Origin: an uncultured Winogradskyella sp.
GTDB taxonomy: Bacteria; Bacteroidota; Bacteroidia; Flavobacteriales; Flavobacteriaceae
NCBI RefSeq assembly: GCF_947496485.1
Contig: NZ_CANMCZ010000004.1
Coordinates: 248,001 to 312,000 of the forward strand
DNA length: 64,000 nt
Direction of reading: 5' to 3'
Shown here: piece by piece, positions 9,439-20,400 of the stretch
Layout: every line of letters starts with the position of its first letter
Position numbering within the stretch: position 1 is the first letter of the stretch
Made by a program: the position numbers and the translations under genes
Notes under the pieces: model-generated
What the model saw: only the letters and a program-made list of their open reading frames with translations
What the model was told of the DNA's origin: nothing
Databases searched by the model: none

Positions 9439-9621
9439 TGCTATATTTGTTCAGCTATTTGTTAATAGTTGTTACTAATCTTTTCTTATTATGTATTTTT
9501 TGTATGCTATTTGTTGCCCAAATGCAATAGTATCAATGGATATAGGGTTAGTTAAATATTGTATTGGGAAGTAATTTTTCTCACCATGCGAACTATTATA
9601 TATTAAGAAATCAAGAAAATA

Positions 9622-10473
9622 ATGAGCATTAACATTAAATCAATTATTTATAAGGTACTTACTAATACTTTAGGGAGCTTATTAGTTTTTTTTCAACCGA
9701 AAAGAGCACGTAAGTTAACTGAAAGTGGTATGACATTGTCTATGAGTCGTAATTTGAGTTTCACAGAGAACTTAATGCGTAATGCGATATTGAAAAAAGT
9801 CGAAAAGAAAGAAGATTATAATACTTTAGAACAGTTTCATAATAATTATTGGAAAAATCAAGGAGATGATTTTTTTTCGGCAACAGATGATTCTTTTGAA
9901 AAAGATTTTCTTCCAAATTGTGCTTTTATTTTTGATCTTCTACAAGAACAATTAACCAACGAATCGGATACTTTTAATACACTTGTTGAAATTGGCACAG
10001 GTAATGGAAAAGTTTTGAATTATCTAAGTTCAAAGTTTCCTTCAATACAGCGATTTGTGGGTATAGATTTAAGTCTAGTTCAGATACAATTGAATACAGA
10101 GAATTTTAAAAGTAATGAGAAGCTAGAGTTTGTTGCTATAGATGGCTTTGATTGGGTAAAGGAATATGGCCATGGTAATATCATTTTTGTAACCTCAAGA
10201 GGCGTTTTAGAATATTTTACAGAACATAGATTGACAGAGTTTCTAAATAAATTAAATGGGTTAGGGAAAACAATATTTGTTGCTATTGAGCCTAATGGAA
10301 TAAAGCATGATTTTAAAACTAATCCAAATTCTGAACTCTATGGCTATGAACGTTCTTTTTCGCATAACTATGCTAAGCTTTTCAAAGATGCAGGTTTTGA
10401 TTTATGGCATGTTTCTCAGAAACCTTGTGTACCTGACTCATACAACCAGAGTTTTATAGGTGCTAAAAATTAA
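9622..10473 (+). CDS. Class I SAM-dependent methyltransferase, possibly tied to the NRPS/PKS cluster
   Basis: A 283-residue protein with the SAM-binding glycine motif VEIGTGNGK (residues 122-130), then the acidic VGIDLS strand and a later GNIIFVTSR strand. The first 60 residues are not typical of the fold and contain a hydrophobic stretch (about 8-24), so membrane association is possible. It lies 318 bases upstream of the assembly-line genes on the same strand. It could modify the peptide product, but co-transcription is not shown. The acceptor (O, N or C) cannot be told from the sequence. Confidence 0.75.
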   Translation: MSINIKSIIYKVLTNTLGSLLVFFQPKRARKLTESGMTLSMSRNLSFTENLMRNAILKKVEKKEDYNTLEQFHNNYWKNQGDDFFSATDDSFEKDFLPNCAFIFDLLQEQLTNESDTFNTLVEIGTGNGKVLNYLSSKFPSIQRFVGIDLSLVQIQLNTENFKSNEKLEFVAIDGFDWVKEYGHGNIIFVTSRGVLEYFTEHRLTEFLNKLNGLGKTIFVAIEPNGIKHDFKTNPNSELYGYERSFSHNYAKLFKDAGFDLWHVSQKPCVPDSYNQSFIGAKN

Positions 10474-10791
10474 TTTTAGTGTACAATTTTTTGCAAAAGA
10501 ATTAATAGCTGTAGCTCTAGAATTATATAAAACCATTGTTTTCAGCTAGTTATTAAGTCTTTAGTCTGTTAAAGTTAAATAATAAGGTTTAAAGGAATAT
10601 ATGAGTTAATTTACCTCAATTAAACAAAAAAATATACCATATAACTAATTTATTTTTTATAATTTGAAGCATGCTCTATTTTCCCTTTATAAATGCGAAT
10701 TCTGTTAATTTATAGAATATTGAGATACCTACTAACCATATTCGCCTTAACATTTATTAAATAGAAAGGCAAATATTAAGAGTTATATAAA
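10474..10791. other. AT-rich intergenic stretch upstream of the NRPS/PKS genes
   Basis: This stretch has no open frame of note, no clear hairpin terminator and no exact TAnnTTTG box. It is very AT-rich and presumably holds the promoter of the assembly-line genes. I could not place the promoter. Confidence 0.4.
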
Positions 10792-13700
10792 ATGCATTCA
10801 AGTGATGAGAAATTTAACAGTTTCTTAGAAATTGTTAATAATACAGCCCTAAATTACCCCAAAGATAAAACTGTTGTAGATTTATTCTTGGATCAAGTGC
10901 AACGTACCCCAAATAACATTGCAGTAGTCTTCGGTAATTCTAAACTTACGTATAAAGAATTAGACATTCGTTCTAATCAATTAGCAGATTATTTAATTAA
11001 AAATAAAAATATAGCTCCTCGTGACCTTGTTGGCTTAATGCTAGAACGGAGTGAGTGGCTTATAGTTGCTATTTTAGGAGTACTAAAAGCTGGTGCTACT
11101 TACATACCTATTGATGTGGAATACCCTGAACAAAGGAAAAATTACATTAAAGAAGATAGCGATTGTAAGATTGTTTTTGATATATCGTTATTAAACGATT
11201 TCCAAGATACAAGTGAAAACTATTCTATTAATTTGCCTCAAAATTTAAACACTAAATCTGAGGATTTAATTTATATCATATATACTTCTGGTACTACAGG
11301 AAACCCAAAGGGTGTAATGATTGAGCATAAGTCAGTAGTAAATCTTATCTATTCTCAGACAAAACGCTTTAAAGTTGATGCAACTGAAAAAATATTACAA
11401 TTTTCAAGTTATTGCTTTGATGCTTCAATAGAACAAATATTCTTAGCATTATTTAATGGGGCAACATTATGTGTGATCAGTAAAGAAGAATTAAAAAATC
11501 ATCTATTACCTTCATTTATAGAAAAGCACCTTATTACTCACCTCCATGCGACTCCAAGTTACTTAGGTACTTTGCCAGACCTTTCAAAATTTAAGTCACT
11601 AAAACGAATCATTGCTGGTGGTGAAACCTGTACGATTAAATTAGCTGATGATCTTAGTACTAATTGTGATTTTTACAACGAATATGGTCCTACTGAAACT
11701 ACTGTAACATCTATTATACACAAATATTCAAAAGAGGACTTAAATAAAATAGCATTGCCAATCGGCATACCCATTGGAAACACAAAAGCGTATATTCTAT
11801 CTGAAACATTAGAGCCATTACCTATTGGAGAAGTAGGGGAATTGTATCTTTCTGGTGATGGTTTGGCAAGAGGATATCTTAATCAAGAAGAATTAACTTC
11901 GACCAAATTTATATCTAATCCTTTTGAGTCTAATCAAAAGCTTTATAAAACAGGTGATTTTGGTAAATGGAATAAAAACGGAACGCTTGAGTTTATTGGA
12001 AGACAAGACGACCAAGTAAAAATTAGAGGCTATAGAATAGAATTAGGAGAAATTGAAACAACCCTCAATGCTTTACCAGATATAAAACAGGCAATTGTTG
12101 TCACTAATGATACAATAGTAAATGAAATTAAGTTAATAGCATATGTGCAATCTAAACATAAAGATGTAGATTCAGAATCATTTCGTGGGCAGCTTTTAGA
12201 AGTTCTTCCAGAATATATGGTGCCTTCACAGTATATAATGATTGATGAATTTCCTGCAACGTCAAATGGTAAAATTGATAAAAAGAACCTTCCTAATCCA
12301 ATAAATCAAAGGCCAGATACAGCCCCAGTTTTAAGAAAATTCAGAAACGAAACAGAAAAGGGAATTGTTGCGATATGGAGAGAACAATTAGGTATATCTG
12401 AAATAGGTATAGATGATAACTTTTTTGAAATGGGTGGTACGTCACTCTTAACTCAAAAAGTAGTAGCGCTTTTAAAAGAGGAACTTGGTTTAGAAGTGCC
12501 AGTTGCTAAAATATACCAATATCCTACAATTTCTGAACTTTCTGAATTTTTGAATATTGAAAAGGATAATTCAAAGACTAAAAAGACAATAAAGAAAAAG
12601 AAGACAAAAGGAAATGGTGATGTTGCTATTATTGGTATGGCAGGACGTTTTCCAGGTGCTACTTCTATACAAGAATTATGGGAAGTACTCAGAGACGGAA
12701 AAGAAACCATTTCATTTTTTACACCAGAAGAATTAGATAAAACCATACCAGAGGGTTTAAGAAACGATCCGCTTTATGTAGGCGCTCGTGGTATAATACC
12801 TTCTGCAAAAGAATTTGATGCTAAATTTTTTGGTATCAACCCTAAACTTGCAGAAGCTATGGATCCACAGCAACGGGTGTTTTTAGAAATAGCATGGGAA
12901 GCCTTAGAACATTCAGGTTATTTACCAAAACATTATGACGGAAGAGTTGGAGTATATGCTGGTAGTGGAACAAATACGTATTATACTAATAACGTACTTC
13001 CTAATGAAGACGTTTTAAATCTAATCGGTCGTTTTCAAGCAAACACTGTTAACGACAAGGATTATATTGCGACGCGTACTGCATATCATTTAAACCTTAA
13101 AGGACCAGCTGTAAGTGTTTATTCTGCTTGTTCTACGTCACTTCTTGCTATTGCAGAAGCTGTAGAGTCTATAAGAAATGGTCAATGTGATGTCGCTTTG
13201 GCTGGTGGATCTAGTGTTACGTCTCCAATACATAGCGGTCATTTATATCAAGAAGGTTCTATGTTGAGTTCTGATGGACATTGTCGTTCATTTGATGCTG
13301 AAGCAAAAGGAACTGTATTTAGTGATGGAGCTGGAGTTATATTATTGAAAAGTCTGGAAGAAGCCATAAATGATGGAGACGTTATTCATGGTGTTATTAA
13401 AGGAATAGGAATTAATAATGATGGTGGAGATAAAGGTAGCTTTACAGCTCCAAGTATAGAAGGAGAAGCAGGTGCAATTAGCAATGCTTTGAATGATGCA
13501 GGAATTAATCCATCGAGTATCACTTATTTAGAAACACATGGAACAGCCACTCCTATGGGAGATCCGATTGAAATAGAAGGACTTAATAAAGCTTTTGGTC
13601 ATCAAGATGTTAAAGGTTATTGTGCTATAGGCTCTGTTAAAAGTAACATGGGTCATCTCACAGCAGCTGCTGGTGTTGCTGGTGTTATTAAGGCTGTTTT

Positions 13701-16700
13701 GGCTATGAAATACCAAAAATTACCTGCTTCATTAGGCTTTGAAAATCCTAACCCAGCTATTGATTTTGAGAATAGTCCATTTTACGTAAATAATAAGTTA
13801 TCAGATTGGAATCCTGATGGACCAAGACGAGCAGGAGTAAGTTCTTTTGGTGTTGGTGGAACCAACGTACATGTTGTTTTAGAAGAACATAAAAATAAGC
13901 CAATATCAGTTAGTACAGGAAGACCTCTACAATTACTGACTTGGTCAGCTAAAACAGAAGTAAGTCTAGAAGGCTATAAAGTTAAATTAGGGAATTATCT
14001 TTCATCATCCGAAGACTCTTTAGCAGATGTTGCTTATTCTTTAAGCATCACAAGAGATAGTTTTAGACATAGAAGCTTTGCAATTGCTGATGCAAAAGAT
14101 ACTGCTTCTAAGGATTTATTATCTGAAGAAAAAAGTACTGCAAAAAGTGACGTTTTAAAAGTTGTGCCTACCGAAATAGGATTTCTTTTTCCAGGTCAAG
14201 GGTCACAATTCTTGCAAATGGGGAAAGCACTTTATCAGCACGAAAACGTTTTTAAAGCATCAGTAGATCATTGTGCAGAATTATTATTAAAGAATCAGAA
14301 TTTAGACATTATAAAAATAATATACCCAAAAACCAATACAGTTGATGCAGAAAATCAGTTAAAAGATACTAAGTATACACAGCCAGCATTGTTTGTTATT
14401 GAATATGCTTTGGCTCAGTTGTGGATGAGTTGGGGAATTAAGCCTTCTTTATTCTGTGGGCATAGTGTTGGTGAGTATGTTGCTGCACATCTTTCAGGTA
14501 TTTTTACATTAGAAGATGCTCTACGTTTAATTACTTTAAGAGGACAACTCATAAGTGAGCTTCCAAGAGGTAGTATGTTGTCTGTTCGCACTAGTGCTGA
14601 GGATTTAACAGATATGCTAACAGAAAAGGTTTCTGTAGCTGCCATAAACTCAGATAATTTATGTGTCCTTTCTGGTCCGAATGAAGCCATTGAAAATTTT
14701 TCAAAACGATTAGATGAAAAGGATATTCCAAACAAACTTTTAAAGACAAGTCATGCGTTTCATTCAAGCATGATGGATCCCATTTTAGAAATATTTGAAA
14801 AAGAAGTCAGTAAAGCAACATTAAACGTACCTCGTTTACCGATTATTTCTACAGTAACTGGTACTTGGCTTACTGATGCGGAAGCAATTAATCCAGAATA
14901 TTGGTCAAATCATATAAGAGCGGCTGTACGTTTTTCTGATGCAATGGATACGGCAAAATCGCTTGACGATTCTATTTTGTTAGAAGTGGGTCCAGGTAGA
15001 GCGCTATCAACGTTATCGAAACAGAAAAAAGGTAAAACATATACATCAATTTCAAGCCTATTGATTCCTAGTGAAAAGGAAGGATCTTATCATTCTATAT
15101 TACCTGCTTTAGGCCAATTATGGCTAAAAGGAGTAGATGTAGACTGGAATGCTTTTTATGAGGATCAAACACGACAAAAAGTATGGTTACCATCTTATGT
15201 TTTTGATCGAAAACTGTGCTGGTTAGATCCACCTAGCCGCAATTTCACAACAGAAAATGCGGTAGTTAATAATATACCACAACCTATAGAGATAAATACC
15301 CAAATTAATACACAACCCAAAGTAATGCGATCTACTACTATCTTGGAAAAAATTTCTGAAATAATTTTGAATACCTCTGGTATAGAAATAGAGCCTTCAG
15401 AATATGATTATAGTTTTTTAGAACTTGGATTAGACTCCCTAGTTTTAACTCAAATGTCTATTACCTGTAAAAATGAATTTAATATTCCAATTACATTTCG
15501 TCAGTTAAATGATGAGTTTGGTACACCAAAACTTTTGGCAAGCTATTTAGATGAAAACCTACCAGAAGAGCAGTATAATGAACAACCAATACCTAAGTCA
15601 ATAGTTGAATCTACAACAAATATAGTTGCTAATCCTTTGGTTAATGGTAATACGAGCGGACAAACTAATGGTTATACAAACGGTCATGTCAATGCTAACC
15701 AAGATGTAGCGTTAAATATCATTGCTCAACAATTACAGTTATTAGGAAAACAATTAGAGACTTTACAAGGTGGAAACAATTCAGTTGTAAATACTGTTAA
15801 AGTAAATAATAGTAAACAGGACGTTTCTTTAAACGCTTCAAAAGAAAAACAGTTGACTAATGAAGAAATTGTCGAACATAAAAAGCCTTTTGGCGCATCA
15901 CCTAAGATCGATAATCAATCCTCGGATTTAAATGCAGAGCAAGAAGCATTTTTAAAAGAATTAACAGTTAGCTACAACAGTAAAACTGCAGCAAGCAAAG
16001 CTTATACACAAAAGCATCGTACACATATGTCAGATCCTAGAGTTGTATCTGGTTTTAAACCTAATACAAAGGAGCTTGTTTATCCAATTGTAATAGGTAA
16101 ATCTTCTGGTAATCGCTTATGGGATTTAGATGGTAACGAATATTTAGATGCTTTGAATGGTTTTGGATCTTGTCTTTTTGGCCATCAGCCAGATTTTATT
16201 AAGGAAGCATTACATAATCAAGTAGAACTTGGTTTCGAAGTTGGTCCTCAACATCCATTAGCAGGAGAAGTATGTGAGTTGCTTTGTGAAATGACAAACA
16301 ATGAACGTGCAGCATTGTGTAATACAGGTTCTGAAGCTGTTTTAGGAGCTATGCGTATAGCTAGAACTGTAACAGGACGTTCACTTATAGTAGCGTTTTC
16401 TCGTTCATATCATGGTATTAACGATGAGGTAATTGTTAGAGGTTCTCGTATTAAGAAAACTTTTCCGGCCGCACCAGGTATCATGCCAGAGGCTGTTCAG
16501 AATATGCTGATATTAGACTACGGTACCGAAGAAAGTTTACAAATCATTAGAGAGCGTGCTGATGAAATAGCTGCTGTTTTAGTAGAGCCTGTACAAAGTC
16601 GTAGACCAGAATTTCAACCAATAGAATTTCTTAAAGAAGTTAGAGCTATTACTAAAACGTCAAACTCTACACTTATTTTTGATGAAATTATTACTGGTTT

Positions 16701-17424
16701 TAGAATGCATTTAGGCGGTACACAATTTTTATTTGATATTAAAGCAGATATTACTACTTATGGAAAAGTAATTGGTGGTGGAATTTCTATCGGAGCTATT
16801 GCAGGAAGTAAGAAATATATGGATGCTTTAGACGGAGGATCTTGGCAGTATGGTGATGATTCAATTCCAGAAGTAGGTGTAACTTATTTTGCAGGTACAT
16901 TTGTACGTCACCCACTAGCATTGGCATCTACAAAGGCATCTCTTCTTTATATGAAAGAGCAAGGTACTGCATTACAGACAAGACTAAATGCGATGACTGA
17001 AAGATTAGCTTTTGAGCTTAATTCTTCATTCAAAAACAGAAATCTGCCAATTGAAATTACCTATTATTGCTCTTTATGGCGTTTAAAGTTTTTAGAAGAT
17101 ATACCTTTTTCCGAACTATTATTTGTTTTAATGCGTCAAAAAGGTATCCATATTTGGGATGGTTTTCCATGTTACATGACAGTTGCCTATACAGATAATG
17201 ATATAGACTTCTTGGTAAAATCATTCTTAGAAAGTATTGAAGAGCTAATTAAAGTCGGTATTTTTAAAGAAGAACTGAATAAAAATTCTAATTTCAAATT
17301 TTCCGATGAGTTAAATACACCACCTGCATATGGAGCACGCCTTGGACTTGATGAATCTGGTGATCCTGCATGGTTTATTGAAGATGAAAAGAATGGTAAT
17401 AAATACAAAAGGATAGAACTTTAA
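10792..17424 (+). CDS. Hybrid NRPS/PKS megasynthase: A-PCP-KS-AT-ACP-aminotransferase
   Basis: A 2210-residue protein. Domains in order: adenylation (about 25-520; YTSGTTGNPKG, YGPTE, NGKIDKKNL), carrier (GGTS, S551), ketosynthase (608-1030; C780, H916, H955), acyltransferase (1125-1430; GHSVG with S1225, HAFH 1321-1324), carrier (LGLDS, S1549) and a GSA-type PLP aminotransferase (1745-2170; TTYGKVIGGG with K1992). HAFH indicates malonyl-CoA. No ketoreductase or dehydratase is present. It should load an amino acid, extend it with one malonyl unit and transaminate the beta-ketone. With no condensation domain at the front, it starts the chain. By-eye pocket residues of the A domain are D-A-E-H-I-G-E-V-T-K; the substrate is not assigned. 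No phosphopantetheinyl transferase or MbtH-like gene is nearby. Confidence 0.95.
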   Translation: MHSSDEKFNSFLEIVNNTALNYPKDKTVVDLFLDQVQRTPNNIAVVFGNSKLTYKELDIRSNQLADYLIKNKNIAPRDLVGLMLERSEWLIVAILGVLKAGATYIPIDVEYPEQRKNYIKEDSDCKIVFDISLLNDFQDTSENYSINLPQNLNTKSEDLIYIIYTSGTTGNPKGVMIEHKSVVNLIYSQTKRFKVDATEKILQFSSYCFDASIEQIFLALFNGATLCVISKEELKNHLLPSFIEKHLITHLHATPSYLGTLPDLSKFKSLKRIIAGGETCTIKLADDLSTNCDFYNEYGPTETTVTSIIHKYSKEDLNKIALPIGIPIGNTKAYILSETLEPLPIGEVGELYLSGDGLARGYLNQEELTSTKFISNPFESNQKLYKTGDFGKWNKNGTLEFIGRQDDQVKIRGYRIELGEIETTLNALPDIKQAIVVTNDTIVNEIKLIAYVQSKHKDVDSESFRGQLLEVLPEYMVPSQYIMIDEFPATSNGKIDKKNLPNPINQRPDTAPVLRKFRNETEKGIVAIWREQLGISEIGIDDNFFEMGGTSLLTQKVVALLKEELGLEVPVAKIYQYPTISELSEFLNIEKDNSKTKKTIKKKKTKGNGDVAIIGMAGRFPGATSIQELWEVLRDGKETISFFTPEELDKTIPEGLRNDPLYVGARGIIPSAKEFDAKFFGINPKLAEAMDPQQRVFLEIAWEALEHSGYLPKHYDGRVGVYAGSGTNTYYTNNVLPNEDVLNLIGRFQANTVNDKDYIATRTAYHLNLKGPAVSVYSACSTSLLAIAEAVESIRNGQCDVALAGGSSVTSPIHSGHLYQEGSMLSSDGHCRSFDAEAKGTVFSDGAGVILLKSLEEAINDGDVIHGVIKGIGINNDGGDKGSFTAPSIEGEAGAISNALNDAGINPSSITYLETHGTATPMGDPIEIEGLNKAFGHQDVKGYCAIGSVKSNMGHLTAAAGVAGVIKAVLAMKYQKLPASLGFENPNPAIDFENSPFYVNNKLSDWNPDGPRRAGVSSFGVGGTNVHVVLEEHKNKPISVSTGRPLQLLTWSAKTEVSLEGYKVKLGNYLSSSEDSLADVAYSLSITRDSFRHRSFAIADAKDTASKDLLSEEKSTAKSDVLKVVPTEIGFLFPGQGSQFLQMGKALYQHENVFKASVDHCAELLLKNQNLDIIKIIYPKTNTVDAENQLKDTKYTQPALFVIEYALAQLWMSWGIKPSLFCGHSVGEYVAAHLSGIFTLEDALRLITLRGQLISELPRGSMLSVRTSAEDLTDMLTEKVSVAAINSDNLCVLSGPNEAIENFSKRLDEKDIPNKLLKTSHAFHSSMMDPILEIFEKEVSKATLNVPRLPIISTVTGTWLTDAEAINPEYWSNHIRAAVRFSDAMDTAKSLDDSILLEVGPGRALSTLSKQKKGKTYTSISSLLIPSEKEGSYHSILPALGQLWLKGVDVDWNAFYEDQTRQKVWLPSYVFDRKLCWLDPPSRNFTTENAVVNNIPQPIEINTQINTQPKVMRSTTILEKISEIILNTSGIEIEPSEYDYSFLELGLDSLVLTQMSITCKNEFNIPITFRQLNDEFGTPKLLASYLDENLPEEQYNEQPIPKSIVESTTNIVANPLVNGNTSGQTNGYTNGHVNANQDVALNIIAQQLQLLGKQLETLQGGNNSVVNTVKVNNSKQDVSLNASKEKQLTNEEIVEHKKPFGASPKIDNQSSDLNAEQEAFLKELTVSYNSKTAASKAYTQKHRTHMSDPRVVSGFKPNTKELVYPIVIGKSSGNRLWDLDGNEYLDALNGFGSCLFGHQPDFIKEALHNQVELGFEVGPQHPLAGEVCELLCEMTNNERAALCNTGSEAVLGAMRIARTVTGRSLIVAFSRSYHGINDEVIVRGSRIKKTFPAAPGIMPEAVQNMLILDYGTEESLQIIRERADEIAAVLVEPVQSRRPEFQPIEFLKEVRAITKTSNSTLIFDEIITGFRMHLGGTQFLFDIKADITTYGKVIGGGISIGAIAGSKKYMDALDGGSWQYGDDSIPEVGVTYFAGTFVRHPLALASTKASLLYMKEQGTALQTRLNAMTERLAFELNSSFKNRNLPIEITYYCSLWRLKFLEDIPFSELLFVLMRQKGIHIWDGFPCYMTVAYTDNDIDFLVKSFLESIEELIKVGIFKEELNKNSNFKFSDELNTPPAYGARLGLDESGDPAWFIEDEKNGNKYKRIEL

Positions 17425-17472
17425 GACTTAAATATTCGACTATTAATATAACTTGATATTGATTAATAGCTA

Positions 17473-20400
17473 ATGAATGAATCGATAGACATAATAGAAA
17501 ACAATAAAGCGTTCAATCCTTTCTCTGGACATGAAATTGAGCGTATAACTCATACTATACCATCCCAAACTGAAATTTGGTTAGCTTGTAAAATAGGTGA
17601 AGATGATGCCAACAGAGCGTATAATGAGTCATTTTCTCTTGTTTTAACAGGTCAATTGCATAAACAAGCTTTAGGTGATGCTATCCAAGAATTAATTCAA
17701 CGACATGAGTCTTTAAGAGCTACTTTTAGTGCAGACGGTCGGTTTATGACAGTATTTAAGACTTTTTCATTAGAGCCTCATTATTCTGATATTTCAATTA
17801 ATCTATCTAACGAAAAAGACCGTATTCTAAAGAATTATTTATTAGATGAGGTTAATCATGTTTTTGACTTGGTTAAAGGACCATTATTAAAAATTAGTTT
17901 AATTAAAGTTGCAGAAGAAGAGCATCATTTAATAGTTACAGCACATCATATTATTTTTGATGGTTGGTCTGCGGGAATTCTCCTTGAAGAACTAGGAAGT
18001 CTTTATTCTTCTAAAATAGATAACAGTTTGCTTTCATTGCCTAGGGCAGAAAGTTTTATTTCATATACTGACAATCAATTTAAATATCTACAAAGCGATG
18101 TATATGAAGCAACAGAACAATTTTGGCTCAAAAAATTTGAATCTAGTGTTCCACAACTATCATTACCAACAGATTTTCCTAGACCTGCGTTAAGAACTTT
18201 TAAAAGCGGACGTTTAGATTTTTTATTGAATAAAAACTTAGTTTCTGATTTAAAAAAGGTTGGAATAAAAGCAGGCAGTAGTTTTGTAACCACATTGATG
18301 ACCGCTTTCGAAGTATTTTTATACAGTCAAACAGATCAGCAAGATTTAGTTATTGGACTACCCACTTCCGGACAATCCGCAAGTGGTATGACACAACTTA
18401 TTGGGCATTGTGTTAATTTACTGCCCTTACGAAGTAAAATCCCCGTTAATACTAGTTTTAATACTTACCTAAAAGAAAGAAAGTCTGCACTTTTTGATGC
18501 TTACGAACACCAAGGATTGAGTTTTGGTCAGTTATTACAAAAGCTTGTAATTGCGCGAGATCCTTCTAGAATTCCACTAGTACCTGTAATGTTTAACATA
18601 GATGTTGGTAAGGATGATAAGGTTGTTTTTAAAGGATTAAATCACAGATTGAAAGGTAACCATAAGACTTATGGAGCTTTTGAAATGTTCCTAAATATTA
18701 GTGGACCTACAGACGAACTTATCATAGAATGGTCATATAATTCATCACTTTTTAAGGAAGAAACCATAAAAAAGATGATGGTTTCTTTTGAAGAGATAAT
18801 TAAGAAAATAATTTCAAATCCTGAAATTATAATAAGTGATTTGGTAAAGGCTGATATTACTGCATACGATAAGCTTAATAATACTAAAGTAGATTATCCT
18901 CAGTATGCTTTACACGAATTAATTGCAAAAAAGGCACAAGAATATTCGAACAAACAAGCTATAAAATTTGAAGATAAAGAAATTTCATTTGAGCAATTTA
19001 ACCAACAAGTAAATCAACTGGCTAATCAATTTCATGAGATTGGTGTTAGTTCTGGTGATGTAATTGGCGTTGTTTTACCACGATCTATAGAGCTCGTAGT
19101 AACCTTAGTTGCAATCATGCAATGTGGTGCTGCATATTTACCATTAGATCCTAGTTATCCTCAGAATAGACTAGAATATATGCTAGAGGATTCTCAGGCG
19201 AGTTTTATAATAACATCAAAAGCAACTTCACTTCACTTGGTAACAAATGCGGACCAATTAGATTTGGAAGAATTATTTTCTAAGCTTTATGAATACACTA
19301 CAAAACCACTAACGTTAAAAGTTAGCAATGAGGCATTAGCGTATTTGCTATATACTTCTGGTTCAACTGGCAAGCCAAAAGGGGTCGCAATAACTCATAA
19401 AAACTTAGTTAATTTTCTTTATAGTATGCTAGAAAAACCTGGGATTGGTGAAAGCGATAAACTGTTGTCTATTACAACCATATCCTTTGATATTTCTGGA
19501 CTAGAATTGTATATCCCATTACTCTCTGGTGCTTCGTTAGTATTAGCTAACGACGAAACTGCAAAAGATGGTCGTATAATATTAGATGTTATAAAAAGAG
19601 AAGGTATCACAATGATACAAGCCACACCTACTACTTGGCAAATGATGTTAGACTTAGGTTGGAAAACTCCATTACCTATTACTGCACTTTGTGGTGGCGA
19701 AGCTTTACCGATAAGTCTGGCTAAACAGCTAGTAACTAAAGTAGATGCACTTTGGAATATGTATGGCCCTACAGAAACTACAATATGGTCTTCAGTTAAA
19801 CAAGTATTGAGAGATGATAAAATAGTTACTATTGGGAAACCTATTGCTAATACTCAATTTTATATTTTAAACGACCAAAAAATCTTAATGGAACCTGGAA
19901 AAACAGGTGAGATTATTATTGGTGGTGATGGTGTCTCTAATGGATATTTGAATCGTCAGGATTTAACAAATGAAAAATTTATAAATAACCCATTTAATTC
20001 AGATATTGAGACTAAATTATACAGAACAGGTGATTTAGGTCAATTACTTCCATCAGGTGAATTATTGTGTTTGGGTAGAATTGATCAGCAAGTAAAAGTT
20101 AGAGGACATCGTATAGAGCTTGAAGAAATAGAAGAATCCTTAGATACTTTAGATGGTATTCAACATGCTTTGGTAGTTGTTAAAGATGATAACCTTATTT
20201 CTTTTGTCATATCAGATACACTTAATGATTTATACAAAGAACAAATTGATTTATGGAAGGAGGAATTAACTAAGCAACTGCCAGCTCATATGATACCTCA
20301 CGAATTTCACCTTATAAGTGAATTTCCGACTACCTTAAATGGAAAAGTAGATCGTAAAGCATTATTAAATAATTCAAGAAAACAATCTCAAATTGCAGAC

